Shown here: positions 35,293-45,681 of the stretch, in pieces
How positions within the stretch are numbered: position 1 is the stretch's first letter
Layout of the letters: each line of letters opens with the position of its first letter
Assembly: GCA_000277545.1 (NCBI GenBank)
Contig: AKXM01000004.1
Span: forward strand, 124,001 to 188,000
Reading direction: 5' to 3'
DNA length: 64,000 nt
DNA from: Enterobacter sp. Ag1
GTDB lineage: Bacteria > Pseudomonadota > Gammaproteobacteria > Enterobacterales > Enterobacteriaceae
Notes under the pieces: model-generated
Database searches by the model: none
What the model was told of the DNA's origin: nothing
Seen by the model: only the letters and a program-made list of their open reading frames with translations
Program-made: the position numbers and the translations under genes

Positions 35293-35319
35293 TAAAGTTC
35301 CCGCTGACGGTGCCGATAA
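35293..35319 (+). promoter_or_regulatory. Sigma-28 promoter of tar-tap-cheRBYZ
   Basis: TAAAGTTC - 11 bases - GCCGATAA, 15 of 16 consensus positions with exact spacing. It ends 31 bases before the tar ATG, so the insert before it has not separated the operon from its promoter. Confidence 0.92.
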
Positions 35320-35350
35320 CCTCGGGAACAAGTCGTTAAAAGGGCGTCCT

Positions 35351-37018
35351 ATGTTAAAGCGTATTCGCGTTGTCACCATGCTGATGATGGTGCTGGTGGT
35401 GTTCGCGCTGCTGCAAATTATTTCCGGTGGAATGTTCTTTAATTCGTTAAAAAACAACAATGATAACTTCAAAGTCTCCCGCGAACTGCGGGTGCAGCAG
35501 GCCGAATTAAATCAGGCATGGATCCTGATGTTGCACACGCGCATTAACCTTAGCCGCTCTGCCGCGCGCATGATGATGGATCCGGCCAATAGCCAGAGCG
35601 CAGCCAAAACCGATCTGCTGAACAATGCGAAGAAATCCCTCGCCAGCGCCGAGCAGCACTACAACAGCTTTAAACAGGTTGCGCCCATTTCAGCCGAAAT
35701 GAACACCGTGGTGAAAGATATCGACGGTGATTACCAGACCTACCATCAGGCGCTGGCGGAGCTGATTGGCTACCTGGAAAGCGGCAACATGGATGCCTAT
35801 TTCGGTCAGTCGACCCAGGGTATGCAGAATGCGCTGGAAAAAGCCTACGACGGCTACCTGGCGCTGAACGATCGCATGTACGAAGCCTCGTACGTCGACA
35901 GCCGCGACGGCTACACCTTCGCCATCTGGCAGCTTGGCATTTTAGCCCTGGCGCTGGCCGCAGTCATTCTGCTGGTCTGGGTCGGGATGCGTCAGATACT
36001 GCTTAAGCCGCTGAACGTGGTGATCGGGCATATCCGCGAGATTGCGGCCGGTAACCTGACGGAAAAAATTAACGTTGAAGGGAAAAACGAGCTGACCCAG
36101 CTAGCCTCCAGCGTGCAGCACATGCAGCAGGAACTGATTACCACCGTCAGCAGCGTGCGCGAAGGGTCGGATGCCATTTACAGCGGCACCACCGAAATTG
36201 CCGCAGGCAATAACGATCTTTCATCCCGCACCGAGCAACAGGCGGCGTCCCTGGAAGAAACCGCCGCCAGCATGGAGCAGCTCACCGCCACCGTGAAGCA
36301 GAACGCCGAAAACGCACGTCAGGCCTCTCAGCTGGCGCTGAATGCGTCCGAAACCGCGCAGCGCGGCGGCAAGGTTGTCGATGGCGTGGTGAAAACCATG
36401 CATGACATCGCGGGTTCCTCCAGGAAAATTGCCGACATCATTAGCGTGATTGACGGGATTGCCTTCCAGACCAACATCCTGGCGCTGAATGCGGCGGTAG
36501 AAGCGGCGCGTGCGGGGGAGCAGGGGCGTGGTTTTGCGGTGGTTGCCGGGGAAGTTCGTAACCTGGCCAGCCGCAGCGCCCAGGCGGCAAAAGAAATTAA
36601 ATTGCTGATTGAAGATTCCGTTTCGCGCGTGGACACGGGATCCGTGCTGGTGGAAAGCGCAGGGGAAACCATGAGCGACATCGTGAACGCGGTGACGCGG
36701 GTCACGGACATCATGGGGGAAATCGCCTCCGCCTCTGACGAGCAAAGCCGGGGTATCGATCAGGTCGCCCTGGCCGTGTCTGAGATGGACAGAGTGACAC
36801 AGCAGAACGCCTCGCTGGTGGAAGAGTCTGCTGCCGCGGCCGCCGCGCTGGAGGAGCAGGCCAGCCGCCTGACTCAGTCTGTCGCGACGTTCCGTTTGCA
36901 AGGGAATGCGGGTAGTAAAAAACCTGCAGCGGCCGCGCCGGTAGCGCAAAGCCCTGTGGTTCATGCCCCGCGTACTCCGGCCCGGGCCGGGGATGACGAT
37001 AACTGGGAAACTTTCTGA
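35351..37018 (+). CDS. tar: Methyl-accepting chemotaxis protein Tar (aspartate receptor type)
   Basis: A 555-residue receptor with four-helix periplasmic domain, HAMP and cytoplasmic signalling hairpin. The ligand-binding residues of Tar are conserved: the three arginines in [16 protein letters not shown] (equivalents of 64, 69, 73) and the [13 protein letters not shown] segment (Tyr149, Gln152, Thr154). Methylation segment [20 protein letters not shown] and the C-terminal NWETF pentapeptide for CheR/CheB are present. It is closer to Tar than Tsr around the ligand pocket. It is the first gene of the operon. Confidence 0.93.
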   Translation: MLKRIRVVTMLMMVLVVFALLQIISGGMFFNSLKNNNDNFKVSRELRVQQAELNQAWILMLHTRINLSRSAARMMMDPANSQSAAKTDLLNNAKKSLASAEQHYNSFKQVAPISAEMNTVVKDIDGDYQTYHQALAELIGYLESGNMDAYFGQSTQGMQNALEKAYDGYLALNDRMYEASYVDSRDGYTFAIWQLGILALALAAVILLVWVGMRQILLKPLNVVIGHIREIAAGNLTEKINVEGKNELTQLASSVQHMQQELITTVSSVREGSDAIYSGTTEIAAGNNDLSSRTEQQAASLEETAASMEQLTATVKQNAENARQASQLALNASETAQRGGKVVDGVVKTMHDIAGSSRKIADIISVIDGIAFQTNILALNAAVEAARAGEQGRGFAVVAGEVRNLASRSAQAAKEIKLLIEDSVSRVDTGSVLVESAGETMSDIVNAVTRVTDIMGEIASASDEQSRGIDQVALAVSEMDRVTQQNASLVEESAAAAAALEEQASRLTQSVATFRLQGNAGSKKPAAAAPVAQSPVVHAPRTPARAGDDDNWETF

Positions 37019-37060
37019 TCAGATGAATACCGGCCTGCTGGCCGGCAGAGGGAAGCTTTG

Positions 37061-38665
37061 ATGTTAAACCGTATCCGGATCTCGACCACGCTTTTCCTGA
37101 TTTTGATTGTCTGCGGCGTTTTGCAGATTGGCAGTAATGGCTTGTCTTTTTGGGCTTTTCGTGACGATTTCCAGAACCTGAAAAGGGTCGAGGTTAGCAA
37201 TCAGCAGCGCGATGCGTTAACCCAAAGCCGGGCCGCGTTACTGCAGGCCAGCAATGCCTTAAACCGGGCGGGTACGCTGACCGCACTCAGCTATCCACCG
37301 GACGATATCAAACGCCTGATGGCGGATGCCCGCAGCAGCCTGAAGCAGGCGGATATGCTGTTTAACCAGTTCCTCGAGATCCCGCCGAAAGAGGGCGAGG
37401 CTGAGACAATGCTGGCCTCGACGAAAGAGAGCTATACGGCGTTCAGAGACGATCTCCAGCATCAGGCAACGTGGCTTGAGAACAACCAGCTTTCCGACTT
37501 TATGACCGCGCCGGTACAGAAGTCGCAGGGCGTTTTTGATGCGAACTTCAATGCGTGGCAGCAGAGCATTAATCAGATTGTGCAAACCGCGAGCGGCGAC
37601 AGCCAGAAAAACTACCATATCTCCGCGGTGATTTTTACCGTGGTGACGATCATCGCCGTGGTGCTGTTGCTCGGCTCCCTGGCCTGGTCGCGCAAGATGA
37701 TTGTGCAGCCGCTGGCGATTGTCCGTAGCCACTTTGACAGCATTGCCGCCGGCGACCTGGCGAAGCCAATTTCGGTCTTCGGGCGCAATGAGATCTCTGA
37801 GATATTCGCCAGCCTGAAAAATATGCAGACGGCGTTAAAAGAGACGGTCAGCCAGGTGCGCAGCGGCACCCGCTCCATGCACGCCGGTATCGGTGAGATC
37901 GCCGCAGGCAACAGCGACCTGTCGGCTCGAACCGAGCAGCAGGCGGCTTCCCTGGCAGAAACGGCGGCCAGCATGGAGCAGCTCACGGCTACAGTCGGGC
38001 AGAACGCCGATAACGCTCGCCAGGCGGCACAGCTTTCCCGCAGCGCGGCTGATACCGCGAAGCAGGGCGGGCAGCAGGCAGCAAACGTGGCAAACACCAT
38101 GCGCGACATCGCGGGCAGCTCGCAGAAAATTAGCGACATTACCAGCGTGATCGACGGCATTGCGTTCCAGACCAATATCCTCGCGCTGAACGCGGCGGTA
38201 GAAGCGGCGCGTGCCGGGGAGCAGGGGCGTGGTTTTGCGGTGGTTGCCGGGGAAGTTCGTAACCTGGCCAGCCGCAGCGCACAGGCGGCCAAAGAGATCA
38301 AAGTATTAATTGAAGAGTCCGTTGACCGCGTGCAGCAGGGATCGAAGCTGGTCGATACGGCGGCGACAACGATGGCTGAAATTGTCCGTTCGGTCACCCA
38401 GGTGAACGACATTATGGGCGAAATTGCCTCGGCGTCAGATGAGCAGCGCCGTGGGATTGAGCAAGTCGCTCAGGCGGTCAGCCAGATGGATCAGGTCACG
38501 CAGCAAAACGCCGCGCTGGTTGAAGAAGCCGCCAGCGCCACCGATGCGCTGGCGGGGCAGGCTGAATATCTTTCCGGCGTGGTGGCGGTATTTCATCTGA
38601 GCGGTGCCGACGCTGAGCCCGCAGCCAGTGAGTTCGCCGCGACCGGAGAATGGGTAACATCTTGA
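37061..38665 (+). CDS. tap: Methyl-accepting chemotaxis protein Tap (dipeptide receptor type)
   Basis: A 534-residue receptor beginning [27 protein letters not shown], collinear with E. coli Tap, which senses dipeptides through the binding protein DppA as well as pyrimidines. The periplasmic segment [23 protein letters not shown] and [20 protein letters not shown] are typical of Tap. There is no NWETF at the C-terminus (it ends GEWVTS), as in E. coli Tap. ATG 37061 is used; the preceding TTG codon is unlikely. It lies 42 bases after tar. Confidence 0.92.
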   Translation: MLNRIRISTTLFLILIVCGVLQIGSNGLSFWAFRDDFQNLKRVEVSNQQRDALTQSRAALLQASNALNRAGTLTALSYPPDDIKRLMADARSSLKQADMLFNQFLEIPPKEGEAETMLASTKESYTAFRDDLQHQATWLENNQLSDFMTAPVQKSQGVFDANFNAWQQSINQIVQTASGDSQKNYHISAVIFTVVTIIAVVLLLGSLAWSRKMIVQPLAIVRSHFDSIAAGDLAKPISVFGRNEISEIFASLKNMQTALKETVSQVRSGTRSMHAGIGEIAAGNSDLSARTEQQAASLAETAASMEQLTATVGQNADNARQAAQLSRSAADTAKQGGQQAANVANTMRDIAGSSQKISDITSVIDGIAFQTNILALNAAVEAARAGEQGRGFAVVAGEVRNLASRSAQAAKEIKVLIEESVDRVQQGSKLVDTAATTMAEIVRSVTQVNDIMGEIASASDEQRRGIEQVAQAVSQMDQVTQQNAALVEEAASATDALAGQAEYLSGVVAVFHLSGADAEPAASEFAATGEWVTS

Positions 38666-38684
38666 AGGGAATAAAGAAGGCGCT

Positions 38685-39551
38685 ATGACATCATCGACGC
38701 CCACCGGGCAACAGTCATTAATGCTACAGATGACACAGCGTCTGCCGCTGTCCGACGCGCATTTTCGTCGGATATGCCAGTTGATCTATCAGCGCGCGGG
38801 TATCGTGCTGGCCGACCATAAACGGGACATGGTTTATAACCGTCTGGTTCGCCGCCTGCGTCTGCTGGGTCTGGATGATTTTGGCCGCTACTTAGGCATG
38901 CTGGAAGCCAACTCCAGCAGCGCCGAATGGCAGGCGTTTATCAACTCGCTGACCACTAACCTGACCGCTTTTTTTCGCGAAGGACACCATTTCCCTATCC
39001 TTGCGGAGCACGCCCGCAAACGCAGCGGGGACTATAAAGTCTGGAGCGCGGCGGCTTCGACCGGCGAAGAGCCCTATTCCATCGCCATTACCCTGGCGGA
39101 TGTGCTGGGGGGCGGCGCGGGACGCTGGAAGGTTTTTGCCAGCGATATCGACACCCAGGTGCTGGAGAAAGCCCAGAGCGGCGTTTATCGCCAGGAAGAG
39201 CTGAAAACGCTTTCGCCGGTACAGATGCAGCGCTATTTCATGCGCGGCACGGGGCCGCATGAGGGGCTGGTCCGGGTGCGCAGTGAACTGTCGAATCATA
39301 TTGATTTTGCGCCGATCAACCTGCTGGACAAGCAGGCACCGGTACCGGGGCCATTTGACGCCATTTTTTGCCGCAATGTGATGATTTATTTTGATAAACC
39401 TACACAGCAGGCGATTTTGCAGCGCTTTGTTCCGCTGCTGAAACCCGGCGGGCTGCTGTTTGCCGGGCATTCGGAGAACTTCAGTAACCTCAGCCGTGAC
39501 TTCTGGCTGCGTGGTCAGACGGTCTATGGCCTGAGTAAGGAAAGAACATGA
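38685..39551 (+). CDS. cheR: Chemotaxis protein methyltransferase CheR
   Basis: A 288-residue enzyme methylating receptor glutamates with S-adenosylmethionine. The N-terminal helical domain (about 20-90) is followed by the SAM-binding catalytic domain with [29 protein letters not shown] and [11 protein letters not shown]. Its stop overlaps the cheB start by 4 bases (ATGA). Confidence 0.97.
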   Translation: MTSSTPTGQQSLMLQMTQRLPLSDAHFRRICQLIYQRAGIVLADHKRDMVYNRLVRRLRLLGLDDFGRYLGMLEANSSSAEWQAFINSLTTNLTAFFREGHHFPILAEHARKRSGDYKVWSAAASTGEEPYSIAITLADVLGGGAGRWKVFASDIDTQVLEKAQSGVYRQEELKTLSPVQMQRYFMRGTGPHEGLVRVRSELSNHIDFAPINLLDKQAPVPGPFDAIFCRNVMIYFDKPTQQAILQRFVPLLKPGGLLFAGHSENFSNLSRDFWLRGQTVYGLSKERT

Positions 39552-40597
39552 CGAAAATACGTGTCTTATCGGTCGATGACTCTGCGCTGATGCGGCAGAT
39601 AATGACGGAAATTATCAACAGTCATAGCGATATGGAAATGGTTGCTACCGCCCCGGACCCGCTGGTGGCGCGCGATCTGATTAAAAAGTTCAATCCGGAT
39701 GTGTTAACGCTGGATGTCGAAATGCCGCGAATGGACGGCCTCGACTTCCTGGAGAAGCTGATGCGCCTGCGGCCCATGCCGGTGGTGATGGTGTCTTCGC
39801 TGACCGGCAAAGGGTCGGAAGTGACGCTGCGCGCGCTGGAGCTGGGGGCTATCGACTTCGTGACCAAGCCGCAGTTGGGCATTCGCGAAGGGATGCTGGC
39901 CTACAGCGAAATGATTGCTGAAAAGGTGAGAACCGCCGCCAGGGCTAAGATTGCCGCACATGCGCCAGCCACCGTGCCTGCGACGCTGAAGGCCGGGCCG
40001 CTGCTTAGCTCGGAAAAGTTGATTGCCATTGGGGCTTCAACCGGCGGCACCGAAGCGATTCGCCATGTGCTGCAGCCGCTGCCGCTTTCCAGCCCGGCGC
40101 TGTTGATTACCCAGCATATGCCGCCGGGTTTCACCCGTTCGTTCGCCGAGCGGCTGAACAAGCTGTGCCAGATCAGCGTTAAAGAGGCCGAAGACGGCGA
40201 GCGCGTACTGCCGGGCCATGCCTATATCGCCCCGGGTGATAAGCACATGGAGCTGGCGCGCAGCGGCGCAAACTATCAAATCAAATTACATGACGGCCCA
40301 CCCGTGAACCGGCATCGCCCGGCCGTGGATGTGCTGTTCCATTCGGTGGCGAAACACGCGGGGCGTAACGCCGTGGGCGTGATCCTCACCGGGATGGGTA
40401 ATGACGGTGCCGCCGGGATGCTGGCGATGCACCAGGCAGGGGCGTGGACCATCGCCCAAAACGAAGCAAGTTGTGTGGTGTTCGGCATGCCGCGTGAGGC
40501 CATCAATTCCGGTGGCGTCAGCGAAGTGGTCGATTTAAGCCAGGTTAGCCAGCAGATGCTGGCGAAAATTAGTGCCGGACAGGCAATACGTATTTAA
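39548..40597 (+). CDS. cheB: Chemotaxis methylesterase/deamidase CheB
   Basis: A 349-residue protein. The receiver domain has the phospho-acceptor Asp56 in [12 protein letters not shown] and the catalytic domain has Ser164 ([11 protein letters not shown]), His190 ([16 protein letters not shown]) and Asp286 ([10 protein letters not shown]). It removes methyl groups and deamidates receptor glutamines. It is translationally coupled to cheR. Confidence 0.98.
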   Translation: MTKIRVLSVDDSALMRQIMTEIINSHSDMEMVATAPDPLVARDLIKKFNPDVLTLDVEMPRMDGLDFLEKLMRLRPMPVVMVSSLTGKGSEVTLRALELGAIDFVTKPQLGIREGMLAYSEMIAEKVRTAARAKIAAHAPATVPATLKAGPLLSSEKLIAIGASTGGTEAIRHVLQPLPLSSPALLITQHMPPGFTRSFAERLNKLCQISVKEAEDGERVLPGHAYIAPGDKHMELARSGANYQIKLHDGPPVNRHRPAVDVLFHSVAKHAGRNAVGVILTGMGNDGAAGMLAMHQAGAWTIAQNEASCVVFGMPREAINSGGVSEVVDLSQVSQQMLAKISAGQAIRI

Positions 40598-40601
40598 CTG
40601 A

Positions 40602-41006
<405 letters not shown>

Positions 41007-41016
41007 GGAGGCGCAA

Positions 41017-41667
41017 ATGCACTCATCAACAAACCCGGCAACAGAGATACACGAGCATTCACCAACCGATATCATTGCACGTATCGGCAGCCTGACCCGC
41101 ATGCTGCGCGACAGCCTGCGTGAGCTGGGGCTCGACCAGGCCATTGCTGAAGCGGCTGAAGCTATTCCTGATGCCCGCGATCGCCTGGACTATGTCGTGC
41201 AGATGACCGCGCAGGCCGCCGAGCGCGCCCTGAACTGCGTGGAGCTGTCTCAGCCTCACCAGAACCAGCTGGAAAGCGAAGCGAAAGCGCTGAGCGGCCG
41301 CTGGGATGCATGGTTTGAAAATCCGATCGAGCTGAAAGATGCGCGCGAACTGGTGACTGACACCCGCAGCTACCTGTCAGGCGTTCCGGAACACACCAGC
41401 TTCACCAACGCCCAACTGCTGGAAATCATGATGGCGCAGGATTTCCAGGACCTTACCGGCCAGGTTATCAAGCGCATGATGGACGTTATCCAGGAGATCG
41501 AGCGCCAGCTGTTGATGGTGCTGCTGGAAAACATGCCGGAGCCGGACGCTCGCGCCAAGCGCGTGAACGAAGGCTTGTTGAACGGCCCGCAGCTTGATGC
41601 TTCCGCCGCCGGCGTGGTGGCAAGTCAGGATCAGGTTGATGATTTGCTGGACAGCTTAGGCTTTTAA
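41017..41667 (+). CDS. cheZ: CheY-P phosphatase CheZ
   Basis: A 216-residue helical-hairpin protein that dephosphorylates CheY. The catalytic Asp143 and Gln147 lie in [13 protein letters not shown], and the C-terminal CheY-binding helix is [16 protein letters not shown] 41017 has GGAGG upstream. A GC-rich hairpin without a T run (GGCGGCC...GGCCGCC, 41674-41707) follows, closing the tar-cheZ unit. Confidence 0.97.
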   Translation: MHSSTNPATEIHEHSPTDIIARIGSLTRMLRDSLRELGLDQAIAEAAEAIPDARDRLDYVVQMTAQAAERALNCVELSQPHQNQLESEAKALSGRWDAWFENPIELKDARELVTDTRSYLSGVPEHTSFTNAQLLEIMMAQDFQDLTGQVIKRMMDVIQEIERQLLMVLLENMPEPDARAKRVNEGLLNGPQLDASAAGVVASQDQVDDLLDSLGF

Positions 41668-41810
41668 AATAGCGGCGGCCGCTCTCGCGTGCGTGGGGGA
41701 GGCCGCCCGTTAACGTCAAAATAAACGTACAAAAACGTTTGTAATTCCTCTATTAGCCCAACCGTGCTCTGGCATGCTGTCCTTGAAAATGCGGCCACGA
41801 GATTGTTGCG

Positions 41811-42962
41811 GTGTCTGAAGATAGCGATCAGGAAAAAACAGAAGCCCCCACGGCCCACCGACTTGAAAAGGCGCGTGAAGAGGGGCAGATCCCGCGTTCC
41901 CGTGAACTGACTTCCCTGCTGATGTTATTGGTAGGGCTGTGCATTATCTGGATGGGCGGGGCGTCGCTGGGCAAGATGCTCGGTGCCATGCTGTCTGATG
42001 GCCTGCACTTCGACCACAAAATCATCAACGACCCCAGCCTGATTGTGAATCAGATCAGCCATTTGATTAAGCTTGCCGTGATGGCGCTGCTGCCGCTGAT
42101 CTCCGGCCTGGTTATTGTCGCGATAGCCGCGCCGATGCTGCTGGGGGGCGTGAACTTTAGCGCCAAGTCGATCAAGTTTAATCTCGGCAAGCTCAACCCG
42201 ATTGCCGGCATTAAGCGGATGTTTTCTATGCAGACGGCAGCGGAGTTACTCAAGGCGCTGCTGAAAGCGGTGCTGGTGGGCTGCGTGGCTGCCTGGTATT
42301 TGTGGCACAACTGGCCGGCGATGATGCGCCTGATGAGTGAGTCCCCGGTTACTGCCCTTGCCAGCGCGCTCAACATGGTGGCGCTTTGCGCCCTGCTGGT
42401 GATTCTGGGCCTTATCCCGATGGTGGGATTTGACGTCTTCTTCCAGATTTACAGCCACATTAAAAAGTTACGCATGACTCGCCAGGATATTCGTGACGAG
42501 TACAAACAGAATGAGGGCGACCCGCACATTAAAGGGCGTATTCGCCAGCAGCAAAGAGCGATTGCGCGCCGCCGCATGATGGCCGATGTGCCAAAAGCTG
42601 ACGTTATCGTGACCAACCCGACCCACTATGCGGTGGCTCTGCAGTACGACGAAAACAAAATGAGCGCGCCTAAAGTCCTGGCGAAAGGTGCCGGGCTGAT
42701 CGCTCAGCGCATTAAAGAAATTGGCAATGAAAACCGCATCCCGATGCTGGAAGCCCCCCCGCTGGCGCGTGCGCTGTACCGACATGCGGAAATTGGGCAG
42801 CAGATCCCCGGCCAGCTTTATTCTGCCGTGGCGGAAGTGCTGGCCTGGGTCTGGCAGCTGCGCCGCTGGCGCGTGGCGGGCGGCTTAATTCCGAAGAAAC
42901 CTGAAAATCTGCCGGTGCCTGAGGCGCTGGACTTTGCAAACGAGAAGGACTCCGATGGCTAA
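41811..42962 (+). CDS. flhB: Flagellar type III export switch protein FlhB
   Basis: A 383-residue export-gate protein with four membrane helices and the C-terminal autocleavage motif Asn-Pro-Thr-His near residue 270 (VTNPTHYAVAL), which switches export from rod/hook to filament substrates. It starts at GTG 41811 and gives MSEDSDQEKTEAPT. It begins the flhBAE operon, whose class II promoter would lie in the 143-base gap after cheZ. It overlaps flhA by 8 bases. Confidence 0.97.
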   Translation: MSEDSDQEKTEAPTAHRLEKAREEGQIPRSRELTSLLMLLVGLCIIWMGGASLGKMLGAMLSDGLHFDHKIINDPSLIVNQISHLIKLAVMALLPLISGLVIVAIAAPMLLGGVNFSAKSIKFNLGKLNPIAGIKRMFSMQTAAELLKALLKAVLVGCVAAWYLWHNWPAMMRLMSESPVTALASALNMVALCALLVILGLIPMVGFDVFFQIYSHIKKLRMTRQDIRDEYKQNEGDPHIKGRIRQQQRAIARRRMMADVPKADVIVTNPTHYAVALQYDENKMSAPKVLAKGAGLIAQRIKEIGNENRIPMLEAPPLARALYRHAEIGQQIPGQLYSAVAEVLAWVWQLRRWRVAGGLIPKKPENLPVPEALDFANEKDSDG

Positions 42963-45033
42963 TCTGGCTGCGATGTTGCGCCTGCCGGGCAACATGAAAT
43001 CTGGGCAATGGCAAATTCTTGCGGGACCGGTACTGATCCTGCTGATTCTGTCGATGATGGTGCTGCCGCTGCCGCCGTTTGTCCTCGACCTGCTGTTTAC
43101 CTTTAACATCGCGCTGTCGATCATGGTGCTGCTGGTGGCGATGTTCACCCAGCGCACGCTGGACTTCGCGGCGTTTCCGACCATTCTGCTGTTTACCACT
43201 TTGCTGCGCCTCGCGCTAAACGTGGCTTCTACCCGTATCATCCTGCTCGAAGGGCATACCGGTGCGGCGGCGGCGGGTAAAGTGGTTGAAGCCTTTGGAC
43301 ACTTCCTGGTGGGCGGCAACTTCGCCATCGGTATCGTGGTGTTTATCATCCTCGTTATCATCAACTTTATGGTTATCACCAAGGGTGCGGGACGTATCGC
43401 CGAAGTCGGGGCACGTTTTGTGCTGGACGGGATGCCGGGGAAACAGATGGCTATCGATGCCGATCTGAACGCCGGGATCATTGGTGAAGAGGAAGCGAAA
43501 AAACGCCGTTCTGAAGTGACCCAGGAAGCTGACTTTTACGGTTCAATGGACGGGGCGAGTAAGTTCGTGCGCGGCGACGCCGTGGCCGGGCTTATCATCA
43601 TGGTGATTAACGTGGTGGGCGGCCTGATGGTTGGGGTTATCCAGCACGATATGGCGATGGGAGCGGCGGCACAGAGCTATACGCTGTTGACCATCGGTGA
43701 CGGCCTGGTCGCCCAGATCCCGGCGCTGGTGATTTCCACCGCTGCGGGCGTGATTGTTACCCGCGTGGCGACCGATCAGGATGTCGGTGAACAGATGGTG
43801 ACCCAGCTGTTCAACAACCCGCGCGTAATGCTGTTGGCCGCTGGCGTGCTGGGGCTGCTCGGGATGGTGCCGGGTATGCCGAACTTTGTGTTCCTGCTGT
43901 TTACCGCCGCACTGCTGGGCCTGGCCTGGTGGATGCGTGGCCGCCAGATGGCCGAGCCGGAAGCACCTCAGCCGGTGAAGATGCCGGAAAATAATCAGGC
44001 CGTGGAAGCGACCTGGAATGACGTGCAGCTGGAAGATCCGCTGGGCATGGAAGTGGGTTATCGCCTGATTCCGATGGTGGATTTCCAGCAGGACGGCGAG
44101 CTGCTGGGCCGTATTCGCAGTATTCGTAAAAAATTCGCCCAGGAGATGGGGTTCCTGCCGCCGGTGGTGCATATTCGCGACAATATGGATCTGCCGCCCG
44201 CGCGCTACCGTATTTTGATGAAGGGCGTAGAAATTGGCAGCGGGGATGCCTACCCAGGCCGCTGGCTGGCGATTAACCCCGGCACCGCCGCAGGGACGTT
44301 ACCGGGCGAGGCGACCATTGATCCGGCCTTTGGCCTGGCCGCCATCTGGATTGAGAGCGCGCTGAAAGAGCAGGCGCAAATTCAGGGCTTCACCGTGGTT
44401 GAAGCGAGTACCGTGGTGGCAACGCACCTGAACCACCTTATCGGACAGTTTGCGCCAGAGCTGTTTGGCCGCCAGGAAGCGCAGCAGCTGCTTGACCGCG
44501 TGACGCAGGAAATGCCTAAGCTGACGGAAGATCTTATCCCGGCGGTGGTGACGCTGACCACGCTGCATAAAGTGCTGCAAAACCTGCTTGAAGAGAAAGT
44601 GCCGATCCGCGATATGCGAACCATTCTGGAAACGCTGGCGGAGCATGCGCCTATTCAGAGCGATCCGCATGAGCTCACCGCCGTGGTTCGCGTGGCGCTG
44701 GGCAGGGCTATCACCCAGCAATGGTTCCCTGGCACCGGTGAAGTACAGGTTATCGGCCTGGATGCGTCTCTTGAGCGTCTGCTGCTGCAGGCGTTGCAGG
44801 GCGGGGGCGGCCTTGAACCGGGGCTGGCGGATCGCCTGCTGGAACAGACTCAGGATGCATTGCAGCGCCAGGAAATGCTGGGTGCACCACCGGTGCTGTT
44901 GGTGAACCATGCCCTGCGTCCGCTGCTGGCGCGCTTCTTACGCAGAACGCTGCCGCAGCTGGTTGTGCTCTCGAGCCTGGAGCTGTCCGACAACCGCAAT
45001 ATCCGCATGACGGCAACTATCGGAGCGAAATAA
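42955..45033 (+). CDS. flhA: Flagellar type III export protein FlhA
   Basis: A 692-residue export-gate ring protein, the same length as in E. coli. It has about eight membrane helices in the N-terminal half, the FHIPEP-family core (LLRLALNVASTRIILLEGHTG), and a soluble chaperone-binding C-terminal domain. ATG 42955 is used because MANLAAMLRLPG is collinear; it overlaps the end of flhB. Confidence 0.98.
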   Translation: MANLAAMLRLPGNMKSGQWQILAGPVLILLILSMMVLPLPPFVLDLLFTFNIALSIMVLLVAMFTQRTLDFAAFPTILLFTTLLRLALNVASTRIILLEGHTGAAAAGKVVEAFGHFLVGGNFAIGIVVFIILVIINFMVITKGAGRIAEVGARFVLDGMPGKQMAIDADLNAGIIGEEEAKKRRSEVTQEADFYGSMDGASKFVRGDAVAGLIIMVINVVGGLMVGVIQHDMAMGAAAQSYTLLTIGDGLVAQIPALVISTAAGVIVTRVATDQDVGEQMVTQLFNNPRVMLLAAGVLGLLGMVPGMPNFVFLLFTAALLGLAWWMRGRQMAEPEAPQPVKMPENNQAVEATWNDVQLEDPLGMEVGYRLIPMVDFQQDGELLGRIRSIRKKFAQEMGFLPPVVHIRDNMDLPPARYRILMKGVEIGSGDAYPGRWLAINPGTAAGTLPGEATIDPAFGLAAIWIESALKEQAQIQGFTVVEASTVVATHLNHLIGQFAPELFGRQEAQQLLDRVTQEMPKLTEDLIPAVVTLTTLHKVLQNLLEEKVPIRDMRTILETLAEHAPIQSDPHELTAVVRVALGRAITQQWFPGTGEVQVIGLDASLERLLLQALQGGGGLEPGLADRLLEQTQDALQRQEMLGAPPVLLVNHALRPLLARFLRRTLPQLVVLSSLELSDNRNIRMTATIGAK

Positions 45034-45036
45034 AGA

Positions 45037-45432
45037 ATGAAAGCGTTACTTTTGATGCTGCTGGTGCCGTTTGGTGCCCTGGCGTTAGGTGAGGGCTCCT
45101 GGCAGGACAGCGGGATTGGCGTGACTCTCAGTAACCGGGGCGTAACGGCCTCGTCCCGGCCGTTGAAACCGATGCAGCCCGTCAGCGGCAGAATGACGCT
45201 GATAGCCTGGACCTACGTGCTGGATGGCCCGACGCCTGCGGGGCTGACCGTCAAACTTTGTTCGCCGACGAATTGCACCCCGCTTGAGGGTGCAAACGGC
45301 ACCACGCGCGGGCTGATCAACACCGATGCAAATCAGCCGTTGCGCTTTGTCTGGGAAGTACCGGGCGGCGGTTCTATGTACCCGCCGCTGCGGGTACGCA
45401 GTAATCAGGTCATCGTTAATTACGTGCAGTAA
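45037..45432 (+). CDS. flhE: Flagellar protein FlhE
   Basis: A 131-residue periplasmic protein with signal peptide (LLMLLVPFGALA). In Salmonella FlhE limits proton leak through the flagellar export gate. Paired cysteines (CSPTNC) are visible. It starts 3 bases after flhA and is the last gene of flhBAE. Confidence 0.93.
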   Translation: MKALLLMLLVPFGALALGEGSWQDSGIGVTLSNRGVTASSRPLKPMQPVSGRMTLIAWTYVLDGPTPAGLTVKLCSPTNCTPLEGANGTTRGLINTDANQPLRFVWEVPGGGSMYPPLRVRSNQVIVNYVQ

Positions 45433-45681
45433 GTCTCTCTCTTACCGGCCCGCGGGCTTCATCCGCTGGCCGACCTCTCGTTTTCCGCGTTAAACCCTTT
45501 TGTTTTATCAATCAGTGACTCATGCCCGGGGTCCCTTTGTATTTTTGCCATTTTCCGTTTGCCGTTGGCAGAAACGCAGAGGTATCACTGGCGCGATGCT
45601 TTTACCTTTAACCGTGTATTTACTCCCGGAGCGAGGAGCAGTCATCAGGGAGTCTCCGAAAAACCATAAGGGCTGACGGCG

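Noticed and set aside
41674-41707. GC-rich hairpin after cheZ as a terminator
   Set aside because: The 7-base arms GGCGGCC/GGCCGCC have a 20-base loop and no T run, so I mention it only under cheZ.
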